DNA of 64,000 nt, from contig CM034595.1 in NCBI GenBank assembly GCA_020091685.1, forward strand, positions 10,782,525-10,846,524. The letters are read 5' to 3'. This document shows, one piece after another, positions 1-28,740 of this stretch. Source of the DNA: Lutjanus erythropterus (taxonomy: Eukaryota; Chordata; Actinopteri; Lutjaniformes; Lutjanidae). The stretch's first letter is position 1; each line of letters starts with the position of its first letter. Made by a program: the position numbers and the translations under genes. The notes under the pieces are model-generated. The model was not told the DNA's origin. It searched no databases and was given only the letters and a program-made list of their open reading frames with translations.

Positions 1-26
1 AATGTGTGTGAAGTTTATGGACCTAC

Positions 27-18620
<18,594 letters not shown>

Positions 18621-18621
18621 G

Positions 18622-19703
18622 CTACAGTATCACCTTTAAGGACAAAAACATGTTGAGACAATAAAAGATTGTTACACAAAACACAGGCAACATGTTGCAG
18701 TAGGTGCAGACAAAAGCAGCAGGTGTCCACATACTGTGTGGATAAGATGCACTGTACAAAACAGAGTAAATTAAATATAGCTTAGCTGCCATTATTCAGC
18801 AGACATTTGTCTATCTGACATACGTGATGAACTAATGTAACCTTCAAAATCTGGCAGCTCTGTCAACATAGATAACATAGCAAGCTACTTCACAATACAA
18901 CTTATAAGGCAGAAGTGTGTAAGATTGCATGCAGCACTTAGGATATGATAGAACTTTACTAATACCTAAGGAAATTCTTGTGCCAGATTGCTCCAAAATT
19001 ACAGTAACATAACAACAACATCAACACTAGAGCAACAAATAAGTGAAATATAAACATAAAATATAAAGTGTATATGGAGTAAATGCAAAGGAACAATTCA
19101 TTATAGAATAACAATGGAAGTAGATAAATTAAGTACAAAAGTAGCTAAGTAGAAAAAGTAGTAATGGAAATTACATTGAAAGTAATACTGGCAATTGTTT
19201 TGAGAGGTAGTAAAAAATGTTATAATTGCAACAGATAATGAATGTAAGACGTCACATGATTTTGAATGAAACTGTACACGATAATAACAAAAGATAGTTT
19301 TGTACACTACTGCAGTGTATTAAAACACGACATTAAACGTTATAGAAAAAATGTTATTGCACATATAGCCCATAATATCAAACTCTGCACCCCTAATATC
19401 GAAAAGGTATATTTCACATGCTTAAAACTTAAAACGTCAATTCCCTCTCTAAATAAAGTGTGTGTGTTTCAAGGTAAATGAAGGAACATCATGTTCGCGT
19501 TAACTAACTCTCTAGTTAATAACGTTCGTATCCATCAACATATATTAGATATATTATTATCTTTATTTACCATCTTTGTTAGTATCTGCTTAAAATGTTG
19601 AATATAGTTGGCACTAATAAACTGAAATAGCAGCGTTTCTAACGTCGAAACTAAACCCAGCAGCGCCTCCAGAAACACACAGTTAATTAAAACAGTGACA
19701 AAC
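18622..19703 (-). other. putative mms22l 5' intron
   Basis: AT-rich sequence between the first coding exon and a candidate donor (AAG then GTTTGT) at 19703. No coding or repeat feature is recognised. The presence of this intron depends on the non-coding first exon being real. Confidence 0.4.
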
Positions 19704-19850
19704 CTTGTATTTCGATGTCTTGTATGGTATTATTTTCCGTAAATTTAAGGCAAATTATGAAGATTACACTTCTGACATGGCTCTGTTGTTTGGGTTTCCT
19801 GTCAATCCCGCGCGTCCGCAGCACGCATGCGCACGTTTGCTCAGTGCTCG
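19704..19850 (-). other. mms22l: candidate non-coding first exon of mms22l
   Basis: The donor ACAAG then GTTTGT lies at the low edge, and promoter motifs (CCAAT in minus orientation, NRF1-like site) lie at the high edge. No in-frame coding continues from here into the ATG exon, so it would be 5' untranslated. The high boundary is approximate. Confidence 0.35.
19824..19833. promoter_or_regulatory. NRF1-like palindromic site
   Basis: CGCATGCGCA closely fits the NRF1 consensus (GCGCATGCGC). It sits in CpG-rich sequence where the mms22l transcript should start. NRF1 sites are common in promoters of DNA-repair and replication genes. Confidence 0.6.
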
Positions 19851-19853
19851 ATG

Positions 19854-19858
19854 ATTGG
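19854..19858 (-). promoter_or_regulatory. CCAAT box (NF-Y type)
   Basis: ATTGG on the plus strand gives GACCAATCA on the minus strand, a good NF-Y site, just upstream of the inferred mms22l start. Confidence 0.5.
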
Positions 19859-19948
19859 TCCGAAGTTTCACAGTGGGTGTGGTCTTGTCGTGTCGCTCGA
19901 CGGATAACTAGGGTCGTGTCCACAAGAGAACCCTGAAGCAGCGAAAGC

Positions 19949-19958
19949 TCTCGCGAGA
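19949..19958. promoter_or_regulatory. TCTCGCGAGA core-promoter palindrome, copy 1
   Basis: A perfect match to the ten-base TCTCGCGAGA element known from TATA-less, CpG-island and bidirectional vertebrate promoters. It lies between the two divergent genes. Confidence 0.8.
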
Positions 19959-20099
19959 GAAACTATTTTAATCGAAAACATGACCTTTCTCTATCTCTAA
20001 CCAAACGATGCCTGTCTCTAAACCTGATCAGATATGTAACCGTTTTGCAACGTTTCAAAGCATGATTCATTTGTAAAAGAATGAGACAATGTCTACAAA

Positions 20100-20109
20100 T
20101 CTCGCGAGA
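20100..20109. promoter_or_regulatory. TCTCGCGAGA core-promoter palindrome, copy 2
   Basis: A second perfect copy, inside the 12-base palindrome ATCTCGCGAGAT, 151 bases from the first. The pair suggests one element for each direction of transcription. Confidence 0.8.
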
Positions 20110-20899
20110 TTTTCGCAAATGACGGGTTCCTTTCTAGGCACGACTGCAGTATTTCTCCAGGTGGAGGAGTGCTGCTGTCCTGTTTGCAGTAGTGCAGCTC
20201 TCTGGCTTGTTTAAACGTCGTTATTTCTTCAGAATTTTGTAAAAGAGCACATTAAATGTCTTCCAGCTACCAGTGACAGCGCTGAGCTCGTTTTTAACCT
20301 GACGAGACTTAAAGCTGTCTTTAACTAAGTTGTGCATAAATGTGTATTTCGTCGAATTTGGAGTTCCGGTCGTAGTTTAATTTACACCAAAACTACCAGA
20401 TATAGGCCTTAAGGGAAACAGACTCGACGAGTCCTGCTCATTGTTTAAAATGTCTAAATTACTATCATTAAAACATCTTTTAGCATACTCTTTTGTTGCT
20501 ATTGAAAGGGATTTTATGCACAAAGCCAGAGCACCTGCTTGATCCCATGACTTTTCTAACAAGCTGTGTCAAAGTGACTTAGTGTCCCCCTCACTGTCAC
20601 TGCAGGGGTCCCGCCCAAATTAATACAAAATAATGCAGCAGTTTAAGTAGAATTTTATCCACGCTAACCCTAATTTCCATATGCAGATCTGTCTCTCCCA
20701 ACAGTCCCTCTCGCCATCACACCATTTCTTGCATTCTAATGCATTCTCACATCTTTACAAAATCCCCCCTTCCGCCACACGCCGTGGATGTGCTCGTTTT
20801 GTCGACTTACAGTTCGTTATATCTGCACGTTTGACGTGTCAAGCCGGGAGATGCACGACGGATGCGGTGTTTTGCATGCTCTAATTTGCACGTTTTATT

Positions 20900-21029
20900 A
20901 CCGGGAGTCAGTGGAGACAATAAAAATGGACGCGTCGGGAGATTTTTGTCTTGAAGCATCGACCTCCCGCTCTGCTTTCAACAGGAGGCAGTCCGTCTGT
21001 GTGAAGGCTCTGTCGCCTGGATGGGAAAG
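20900..21029 (+). other. candidate 5' untranslated exon of the convertase-like gene
   Basis: GGGAAAG then GTAAATG at 21029/21030 is a plausible donor after CpG-containing sequence. An ATG at 20926 opens MDASGDFCLEAS..., but if spliced to 28565 its frame differs from the prodomain frame and soon meets a stop, so it would be an upstream ORF, not the protein start. The start boundary is arbitrary. It could also belong to an unrelated transcript. Confidence 0.3.
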
Positions 21030-21878
21030 GTAAATGCTTTTTTTTTTCTGTTCCTACGCTACAAACCCATTCAATCCTTTCTCAGCACTGTAGTACACGG
21101 AGGGAGTGAGATTTGAACCTGTTTCACCCCCCCTCCCCTACCCTCGCCCTCAGATGTTGCCTCGTTTCCAGGTTTTGATGCACTGTCTGGACCAGGTTGG
21201 ATATTCTTGTCTGTGAAAATCACAATGTAGGATTTAGGAGTGCACTTAGAATTTGGTGACTAGAAACTTAATTCAGATCATTCTATGGATGCACTTACCA
21301 GTAATCCACCTCATCCATATGTATTATCACCAGAACATGAAAGGATTTAATGTCTGTAATTAATGCAATGGGACTTGATTATGGTATGGTACCAACATAG
21401 TGTTATAATTACTTGCAGCCTTTTGAGGTTTCCTGACAAACTTAATGGACCGTGTGTAAAGAAATACTGTAGCTAACATATGTGTAACTACTGACAGACT
21501 GACCTACAGCAGAGGCAACATCTGTAAAAGATGGTCAAAAATATACACTGAGGGCCTGGTACACCTGAATGGAATGCAACCATTGTTAAAGGGAAAATCT
21601 CCCACTTTTTATGGGGACATAAACTCAGTGTTTAAGGTACATGTATTTAATTGACGCAACAAACTCCTCAGTGCATGATATATTGACTGGGAAAGTTGAG
21701 TTCTCCTGCTGCAAAATCTGTTGTTTTTCCTGCATCCAGTGATGTCACAGTGATGTACTATGTAAGGAAAAACTATAGTCACTTTCAGCTTGGATTTCCA
21801 GTCATGGCCCCTGGGTGTCCAGCTACCAGATGATTATTTTTGTCTGTGTTTTGGCCAACCAAGTAATAGCTGTCTGTA

Positions 21879-22117
21879 AGGCTGCACAATTAATTCAAAT
21901 ATGATCAAATTTGCAAAATGGTCAAGTACTATATCCAAATCGCAGAAGCTGCAAGTGCGACAAAAACAGCATTATAATGAAGTACTGTAGTGCTGTAGAG
22001 ATGCCCTGGCCCATAATCTTGTTCTCGAGGTGTAAGAAAACATATTTGTTTGGTACAGGCCGCCAAAAATGTCATATCATCATGGTTTTAATAGTTTTTT
22101 CCATATCATGCAGCCCT
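21879..22117 (-). mobile_element. AGGGCTGCA-ended MITE, copy 1
   Basis: It begins AGGCTGCACAATTAATT and ends ATCATGCAGCCCT. Its interior (GCATTATAATGAAGTACTGTAG) is the reverse complement of the middle of the copy at 58660-59033, so the two are the same family in opposite orientation. Confidence 0.7.
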
Positions 22118-22901
22118 AGCTATAGGCTAGGATGGTGATACATGGCACCATGGGTGTGGGTAACAAAGCTCATGTGCAATGCATCCTGGTATGTGTAGGC
22201 AGTGCAGGCACAGCTCTGTGAGCAGGATAACTCAAGTTTTCTTGGTCAGTATAGCACACACAAAGGAATTTATTGCTTCAGTTGACTACATGTACCATCA
22301 ACTCTGACTGGACATCCACATAAAAAGTGGTAATTTTATCCTTTCAATATTGTTGATAACACCTGTGCTTTCTGTGGAGCCTTGAAAATGACAAAAGATA
22401 GTATAATGATTAGACAATTAAAAAATAATACATTTGATTAGACAATTAAAAATAATAAGACATATAAAGTTAAATACATTATACTTTAACACAAGCAAAA
22501 TTTCCCATTTTACTCTGTATATGACGCATTTCTCTTTAAGATGTAAGATGCACATGCAATGATTGGTCCAGGGTGTGTGCCTGCGTTTAACATTGGTGGA
22601 GCAAGTAGCTGACTGTGTGGCGAGCTAGCTTACCTGAAAAGAATAGTAGCTTAACACAGCCCTTTCAGGTAGCTATTTAGCTGCAGCTAACTTTCTGCAT
22701 ATCTGCCAATGCAGATGTAGTTTTCTTTATCTTCGTATGGATGCCAGTGAAAAAGGCGTATTTTCTGAGGTCAGCAAACTCTAAAAAAATCAACATCAAC
22801 ATGGTGTTAACTTTCCTGCCCTAGAAGATGTTAACAAACCTCGCATCCACAGTCTAACACTGTCTGTACATGCCCACAAAGCAATGAGAGGAAGTCCAAC
22901 T

Positions 22902-23233
22902 GACCTTTTTCACAGCAGTCATATTGACATGGTAACCACAGGTGTTACCAGTGCTACTAATTAAGGTCCTGTTCCATTTAGTGTAGCAGAGCATTTCCAG
23001 TGAGCCAACATGTACAATAGCAGCACACTGAGTCTGTTCGATCTGAGTGGAACGGAACCTTAATTAAGTCCATATGAAATGGAAAACGTGCTATTTGCTT
23101 TCGCATATTAACGTGTTTCATGTAAAAACAGACAGCTAGGGGACTTAGCACAGTGCCCCTGCCCCAGCCATGCAGCTACAGACAGTGATCCATTAACCTG
23201 CGTTTTCCAAAGCGCTGCTGTGTGAAAAAGGTC
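22902..23233. mobile_element. GACCTTTTTCACAGCAG-ended palindromic MITE, copy 1
   Basis: The left end is GACCTTTTTCACAGCAG; the right end reverse complemented is GACCTTTTTCACACAGCAG. An internal inverted pair (TTAAGGTCCTGTTCCATTTA and GTGGAACGGAACCTTAATTA) makes the element nearly palindromic. No ORF. Confidence 0.7.
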
Positions 23234-24239
23234 CATATATGTTCAAATAACTAATAATGTTTTGTGTATGTGTATCGCCTTTCGTTGGTCCCCCATCAAT
23301 GACCTACAAGAAGGTCATAAGGTATGGTCACCTACAGAATGTAAAAAACAGAGCCTTCTTTTATTCCAGTTTGGGAGTGTTTGTGTATTATTCCAAGATG
23401 GTGTCCCCCATCACTAATATTGTAGTCACAGCAAGAAAAAATATTATTATATATTATTGTTATATATATATATTATTAGTATTATTTTGATCGTGGAGAA
23501 TATTGTCACTGTCTGAAATTCCTAATATCTCCGACTAGGAGGCTGACGTGAACTGTCTTTCTGACTTGTCTGCTTGTAATTATATGAACAATTCAGCAAT
23601 GCGGTAATTATAGGAAAAATACGGCATGGATGCAGCTTAAGTCTCAATATGTCTCAGTCTGGTGTATTAACCTGATTGATGTAAACAAAAACAAATTTGC
23701 TGGAGTTGATAGCACAGCTGAAAAAAAATGTAGGACAGCAACAAAAATCATTACATGCGCTGCATAATGTTGCTGTACAGGAAAGCTTTGTGTATTATAA
23801 ATGACACTGAATGCCCACTCCACTCTGAATTGGAGTTAATGCCCCCTGGACAACACTATACAAAAAGGACAATATAATGAACAAACAGCATTAAAATGTC
23901 ACCGTGGTGGGAGATTTCAATTATTTTTTATCAAGCTTTGCACGTATATTGCTGTATTGCTAATGATGTATGATCTGTTTTATGATAATTATTTTTACTG
24001 ACAATAAACGCAGTAAAACATTAAAGATATATTGTTTTTGACATGGAGGCTTGCACTGCAGTCAAAGTATCTGAACTGCTTGACCCCCATGCCCTTCCAA
24101 ATTGCGTTTTGAGCAGTAATAAAATGAAACTTTACTGTTGTCTGACACTGCAAACAGCCTTGGTATTTAAGTTTGACTTCAAAACAGCCATCTATAAGTT
24201 TGGCTGGAGTAATAATCTGGACATTGTGAAATAATGTTA

Positions 24240-24870
24240 TCCATTGACCGGCAGTTTGACCTCTGGAAATCCTGAACGATACAATTCCACCATTAACTCC
24301 CCCTCTTTAAGGGGTATAGTCCGAGGCCTGTAATGACTTTGCATAATGAGTTACATTCTCTTTTTTCATTGGGTCTGCTTTCTAAAAGATCTCTGCATTG
24401 TACAGGGGAGAGTGCTAGTCCCTTTTATCTCCAGAAAAAAACCCTCGTGGCTACAGTTTGATCAATTAAACTCCTGAAAGGACCCCCCCCTCCTTTCATT
24501 CCTCTGCCTGAGAGGAATATAAAGTTATCAGTCTTCCCAAGCGATATGAGGACGGAAATAAGTAGTTTGTCTATAAAAATGTCCAGGTACTTTATCAGCG
24601 TCCCAGTAGGCCCTGAGGCCCTGACACTGTTCAATGTGGCTCTCCTGTACTCCAGTCTCACGTGCTCTCCCTCCTCCCCCTCCTCCCCCTCCTCCCTCTC
24701 TTTGCCTGTCTACTTCGTCTCTGCCCGAGGCCCCCTCCTCGCTGGGTGGGGTGTACGCTGCCGGCCCTGCACCTCAGTGGGATTGACTGGGGCCCGGGCC
24801 CCAAGTGAGGTTATCGATTTCAATCAGTGGCTTGAGAGATTGGAGCTGAATGATGCTGTAGACTTTAAAC
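24240..24870. promoter_or_regulatory. candidate regulatory island upstream of the convertase exon
   Basis: Mostly unique sequence, with a TTTGCATAATGAG octamer-like word near 24339-24351, a CT-rich tract at 24,655-24,710, a GGGGCCCGGGCCCC palindrome near 24,790 and a TTATCGATTTCAATCA segment near 24,812-24,827. The ORF across it matches nothing known to me. Regulatory function is inferred. Confidence 0.25.
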
Positions 24871-25111
24871 GGTGGTCAGCTGCACTGTTTGTTGTTTGGG
24901 GGGAAAAATGCTGCAGGAAGAGGCACTTTGCTTTTGAAGGGAAGTCAGATAAACATACAAACAGAATTATATAGAGAGTGAGAGATCTTAATCTTCTAGT
25001 TTGAGGCTTTACTGTATGTTAGTGGCTGTATTTTGGGTGTAAAATGGCCCAAATACATGCAAAAACTAAAAAGATTGCAGAAAACAGATTCCATATCAAG
25101 AATGATTAGAC

Positions 25112-25175
25112 GTAGAGCTGCAACTAATGATAATTTTCATTATCGATTAATTTGTCGGTTATTTTCTCAATCAAC
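25112..25175. mobile_element. GCTGCAA-ended MITE, left-end fragment
   Basis: It starts AGAGCTGCAACTAATGATAA and continues with ATTTTCATTATCGATTAATT, then breaks into unrelated sequence. A matching right end is not intact. Confidence 0.65.
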
Positions 25176-26588
25176 TCTCACGCCATCAACACATTGAACA
25201 TACCAGGAGTACAGACTGGGGCTCCTGGGGCTGTAGAGAATAAACGAATCTAACAAACAACCATCAGAACAAAATGTTAACATTTTTTTTTTCAAAACAT
25301 TATTAATTGTCACCTGAAAAAAACAAAACAGCACTATTATTATTGTCAGAAGTCACTGTGCAGCATTTATCCATAGTTATCTTCATGTTATTGAAACATA
25401 TTGTCCAACTAGGTGGATTATTGTGCCAAGAGTAATGTATAGACACCCTGGTGAGCCACAACAATTGTTTCATAACCTCTCTCTCAAACTAGAGACCCTG
25501 ACACAGGCCTACCTTGCACAATAGAAAGAGTGGAGAGTGAGCCTCACATGTCTAACATTAGCCATGCTGCTGTCTTAGCAGCTATGATTGCAAAAAACAA
25601 TGGACCTGAAAATCTGTAGTGCAATAGATAGGCTGTCCCTGCTCCGTCTCTTTCAGGTAAGGGGTCCATAGCCTGAAAAATCTTAAAGACCCCTGTGCTT
25701 TTGTGTAAAAATCAGTATTTAGGCTTGGCTATAAGAGCACAAGAGGAAATCTGTCTGTCACCTTCAAAATGACTAACATGAGTGCCCCTACCCCCACCCT
25801 GATAGTGTGTGATACTTTAAATTAAGGCCCATAGCAAACATGAACTCAAATCAATAAATAGTTCCACCTATTACAACTGCACAGGCAGAATTGGTTACTT
25901 TGACTGGAGTCCCTCAAGACCCCAATACATTGGTATTTAAAAAAAATAAAAATAAATTTAAACCAAATCAGAAGGTTTCACATTCAAATTATTTATTTTG
26001 TCTGATCAACCTAATATATTTTCTTTAATATTATTTAAAGCACACACAAAAACAGCAAATATTCATATGTGAGAAGATGGAACCACAGAATGCTTAAACG
26101 TGACTTACACAACTATAATCAACAGAGTTTCTAATTAATTTTCTGACAGTTGACTAATTGCTTAAAGCTACTACAAGGAGTTTTTTTTTAACATGTTAAG
26201 AGATGGTATCAGTTTAAGATTGATGGCTCTATAAGATAACAAGACCATCTGAGCGAAGATTGGCTGTCTCTCTATAGTTATTCTTTATGCCTGCCATTGG
26301 GTCGGAGTCTCCCTGAAATCAGAGGAAATGAGCCAGTGTTGTACATTTACCCAGCCAAAGTTACAGTGAGTAGTATCTTAGAAAGATTATTTGTTTGATT
26401 TTATGTTTGAAGTAATTTTTGTGGTTATTATAGTGGAAAAACTACTTCTTTTATTCACAAGTGCCTCCAAAATTAGCAAAATATGAAAGTTCCTTTAATA
26501 AACAGTTGCAGCTTTAATTAGATGCAGCTTTGCATATATAGACGTAAATGTGGGAAACAACGGACCAAAGACAACAATTTACGCAACA

Positions 26589-26809
26589 GACCTTTTTCAC
26601 GGCAGCCATATTGATATGAAATAGCAGGTAAACACAGTTACCAGTACTACTAATTAAGGTCCCATTCCATTTAGTGTGATTTCTAGTGAACCGACATGCA
26701 GAATATCAGCACCCTGACTCTGTTTGACCCGAATGGAACAGAACCTTAATTAGTATCATTGGTGATACCTGTGTTAAACCCACTATTTCATGCCAAAATG
26801 GCTGCAGTC
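26589..26809. mobile_element. GACCTTTTTCACAGCAG-family MITE, copy 2
   Basis: It starts GACCTTTTTCACGGCAGCCA and carries the same internal inverted pair (TAATTAAGGTCCCATTCCAT and GAATGGAACAGAACCTTAAT) as copy 1. The right end (GGCTGCAGTCT) is shortened. Confidence 0.65.
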
Positions 26810-27631
26810 TCTTTCTTTCCCAATTACATTCAATACAAACTAATGTATACAGTATATAAGCAAACTGACCAACTTCATGGATCAACAGTTAGTTGCATAA
26901 TCTGGGTGAAGGAGTGGGAGTTTAAGTAATGTTCCTCTATAGTGCATTCTTCTAACAGTCCATCAGTGTTTTTTTTCTTGTTGAGTAGCTACTGAGAAGA
27001 GCGAGGTGACAACTTTTTGTTCCATCACCATTCACAGGAAAGTGCAGGCATAAAGAAGAAGACTGATAAAGTTCCTGTTTTGCTTAAAGAGGGAAGTTAG
27101 TTCACACAATGAGAGCGCCGCTGTTTTTCTGCTCTCAGAAGCATTTGCATCAAGGCCAGGAGATTAAACGTGTGGGTTGGGAACTGGAGAGAGTGCGTTG
27201 TCTCGCTTGGGGCCCCCGATGCCAGAGTTCTAGCTTTCATCGCACTGGGTGAAAGATTTCTCCTGGACGTTTCACTCTCTGTGGCTACAGGTGGGTGGTT
27301 CACATGCTGTAGGTGGCAGCCACTGTGGATTTCATGCAAAAGTACAGAGGAGGTGGCTGTGGGCAAATTGTTTCACAATTGCCAATGCTCAATACTTTGC
27401 ACTGAGATGCTGAATCCCACACTCTATAAACTCATTTGTGTGCTTAGATGATATTTGGAGTGTTATGGTAATATTTAAAACCGTAGGTGTTTGTGTTTTT
27501 CTAATATAGATATTTCTAATGTCAGTTTTTAGACTTCATTATAAAGAACCAATGGAGAGACAGCATATCCAGTTGGACACTGAATACTGGTGCATATCAA
27601 CTTACAAAAGGAAAATGGTGTCTGACATGTA

Positions 27632-28325
27632 GAGCTGAAAAATTAAAAGGCAACTATTTTGATTATCACTTTTCAAGCCAAATGTTTGCTGATTCTTGCT
27701 TCTGAAATGTGAGAATTTGATTCTTTTCTTTGCCATATATGATAGTAGGGCTGCAATTAATGAGTATTTTCATCGCCATTTTATCTGCTGATCATTTTCA
27801 CAATCAAACGATTAGTTGTTTGGTCTGTAATATTTCCTAAAATGATGAAAAATGTTGATTAGTGTGACCCAAACTGCATTATTACATCCTCTAATGTCTT
27901 GTTTTGTCCACAACAAAAGATATTCAGTTTACGGTCATAGAAAACCAAAAAAAAAAGGCTGAAATCTGAGAATTTTGACATTCTTTTCTTTAAAAATTAC
28001 TCAAATTGATTAATCGATGATCAAAATAGTTGGTGATTAATTTAATGGTTGACAAGTAATAGATTAATTGCTACAACTCTACTATTTTGATTATTGTTTT
28101 TCAAGCCAAACATTTGCTTGTTCCTGCTTTTCAAATTCAAGAATTTGATTCTTTTATTTGTCATATACGATAGTAAATTGAGTGTTTTTGGTCGGACAAA
28201 ACAAGCACATTTGGATATGCCATTTTGGGCATTTCTTCCTATTTTCTGACTTTTTATAGACAAAACAATCAATTAACCAGGAAAATATTAGCAGATTAAC
28301 TAAAACTGGAATCATTACTGTCATT
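27632..28325. mobile_element. nested GCTGCAA-family MITE cluster
   Basis: A full-length copy (27747-28080, ends AGGGCTGCAATTAATG and GCTACAACTCT) sits between two partial copies that share about 92 bases (27654-27745 and 28081-28175) at roughly 83% identity by eye. It lies just upstream of the convertase exon. Confidence 0.65.
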
Positions 28326-28564
28326 CCTTTCTGCACTTGGTGATGCTTGTTCGTGTCAGTGTCGTGGAAGGCTTTTATTACCGTGTCACTCTTGTTTTAC
28401 TCAGAGAGACACATTTAAACATCATTATGCAATGCAGCAATGTGGGCTAAGACTGACATAGTGCCCTAAAACCCACATAACTGACGTGGATTTGTAAAAA
28501 CTTTACTAAATGCAATTTCTTTCGCTGTTTAAAAGCTGTTTTCTCCTTCATCCTCTTTTTAAAG

Positions 28565-28740
28565 GCTCCATGTTCAGTGCAGTTGTGCTGGTGCTCAGCT
28601 GCCTGCTGCAGAGGAAACTAGTGACCACAGAGGGGCATCGTGGGACCAACCGCCATGTCTTCTATGCAGTGCAAATGGACAGAGGCATCAGAGCTGCCAC
28701 AGCTCTGGCTGAGCAGCATGGACTGGAGTTCATACAACGG
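28565..28740 (+). CDS. convertase-like gene, first coding exon
   Basis: A strong pyrimidine tract and AAAG precede 28565 (TCCTCTTTTTAAAG), and GTCAGT follows 28740. The ATG at 28570 opens 57 codons. The Kozak context is weak (C at -3, T at +4). An alternative in-frame ATG at 28510 would require no splice here and would add 20 residues (MQFLSLFKSCFLLHPLFKGS), also hydrophobic; I prefer 28570 because of the acceptor. Confidence 0.68.

Larger units (their letters stand above)
21030..28564 (+). other. intergenic or first-intron sequence
   Basis: No coding exon is recognised. It holds MITE-like elements at 21879-22117, 22902-23233, 25112-25175 and 26589-26809, a nested cluster at 27632-28325, and one unique GC-richer block at 24240-24870. 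Confidence 0.6.

Noticed and set aside
20926..21033. MDASGDFCLEAS... as the true N-terminus of the convertase-like protein
   Set aside because: Splicing the 21029 donor to the 28565 acceptor puts the prodomain out of frame and meets a stop, so the protein start is placed at 28570 instead.
24546..24974. 142-codon plus-strand ORF
   Set aside because: It crosses a CT-rich repeat (Ser-Pro runs) and has no family resemblance; treated as part of a candidate non-coding island.
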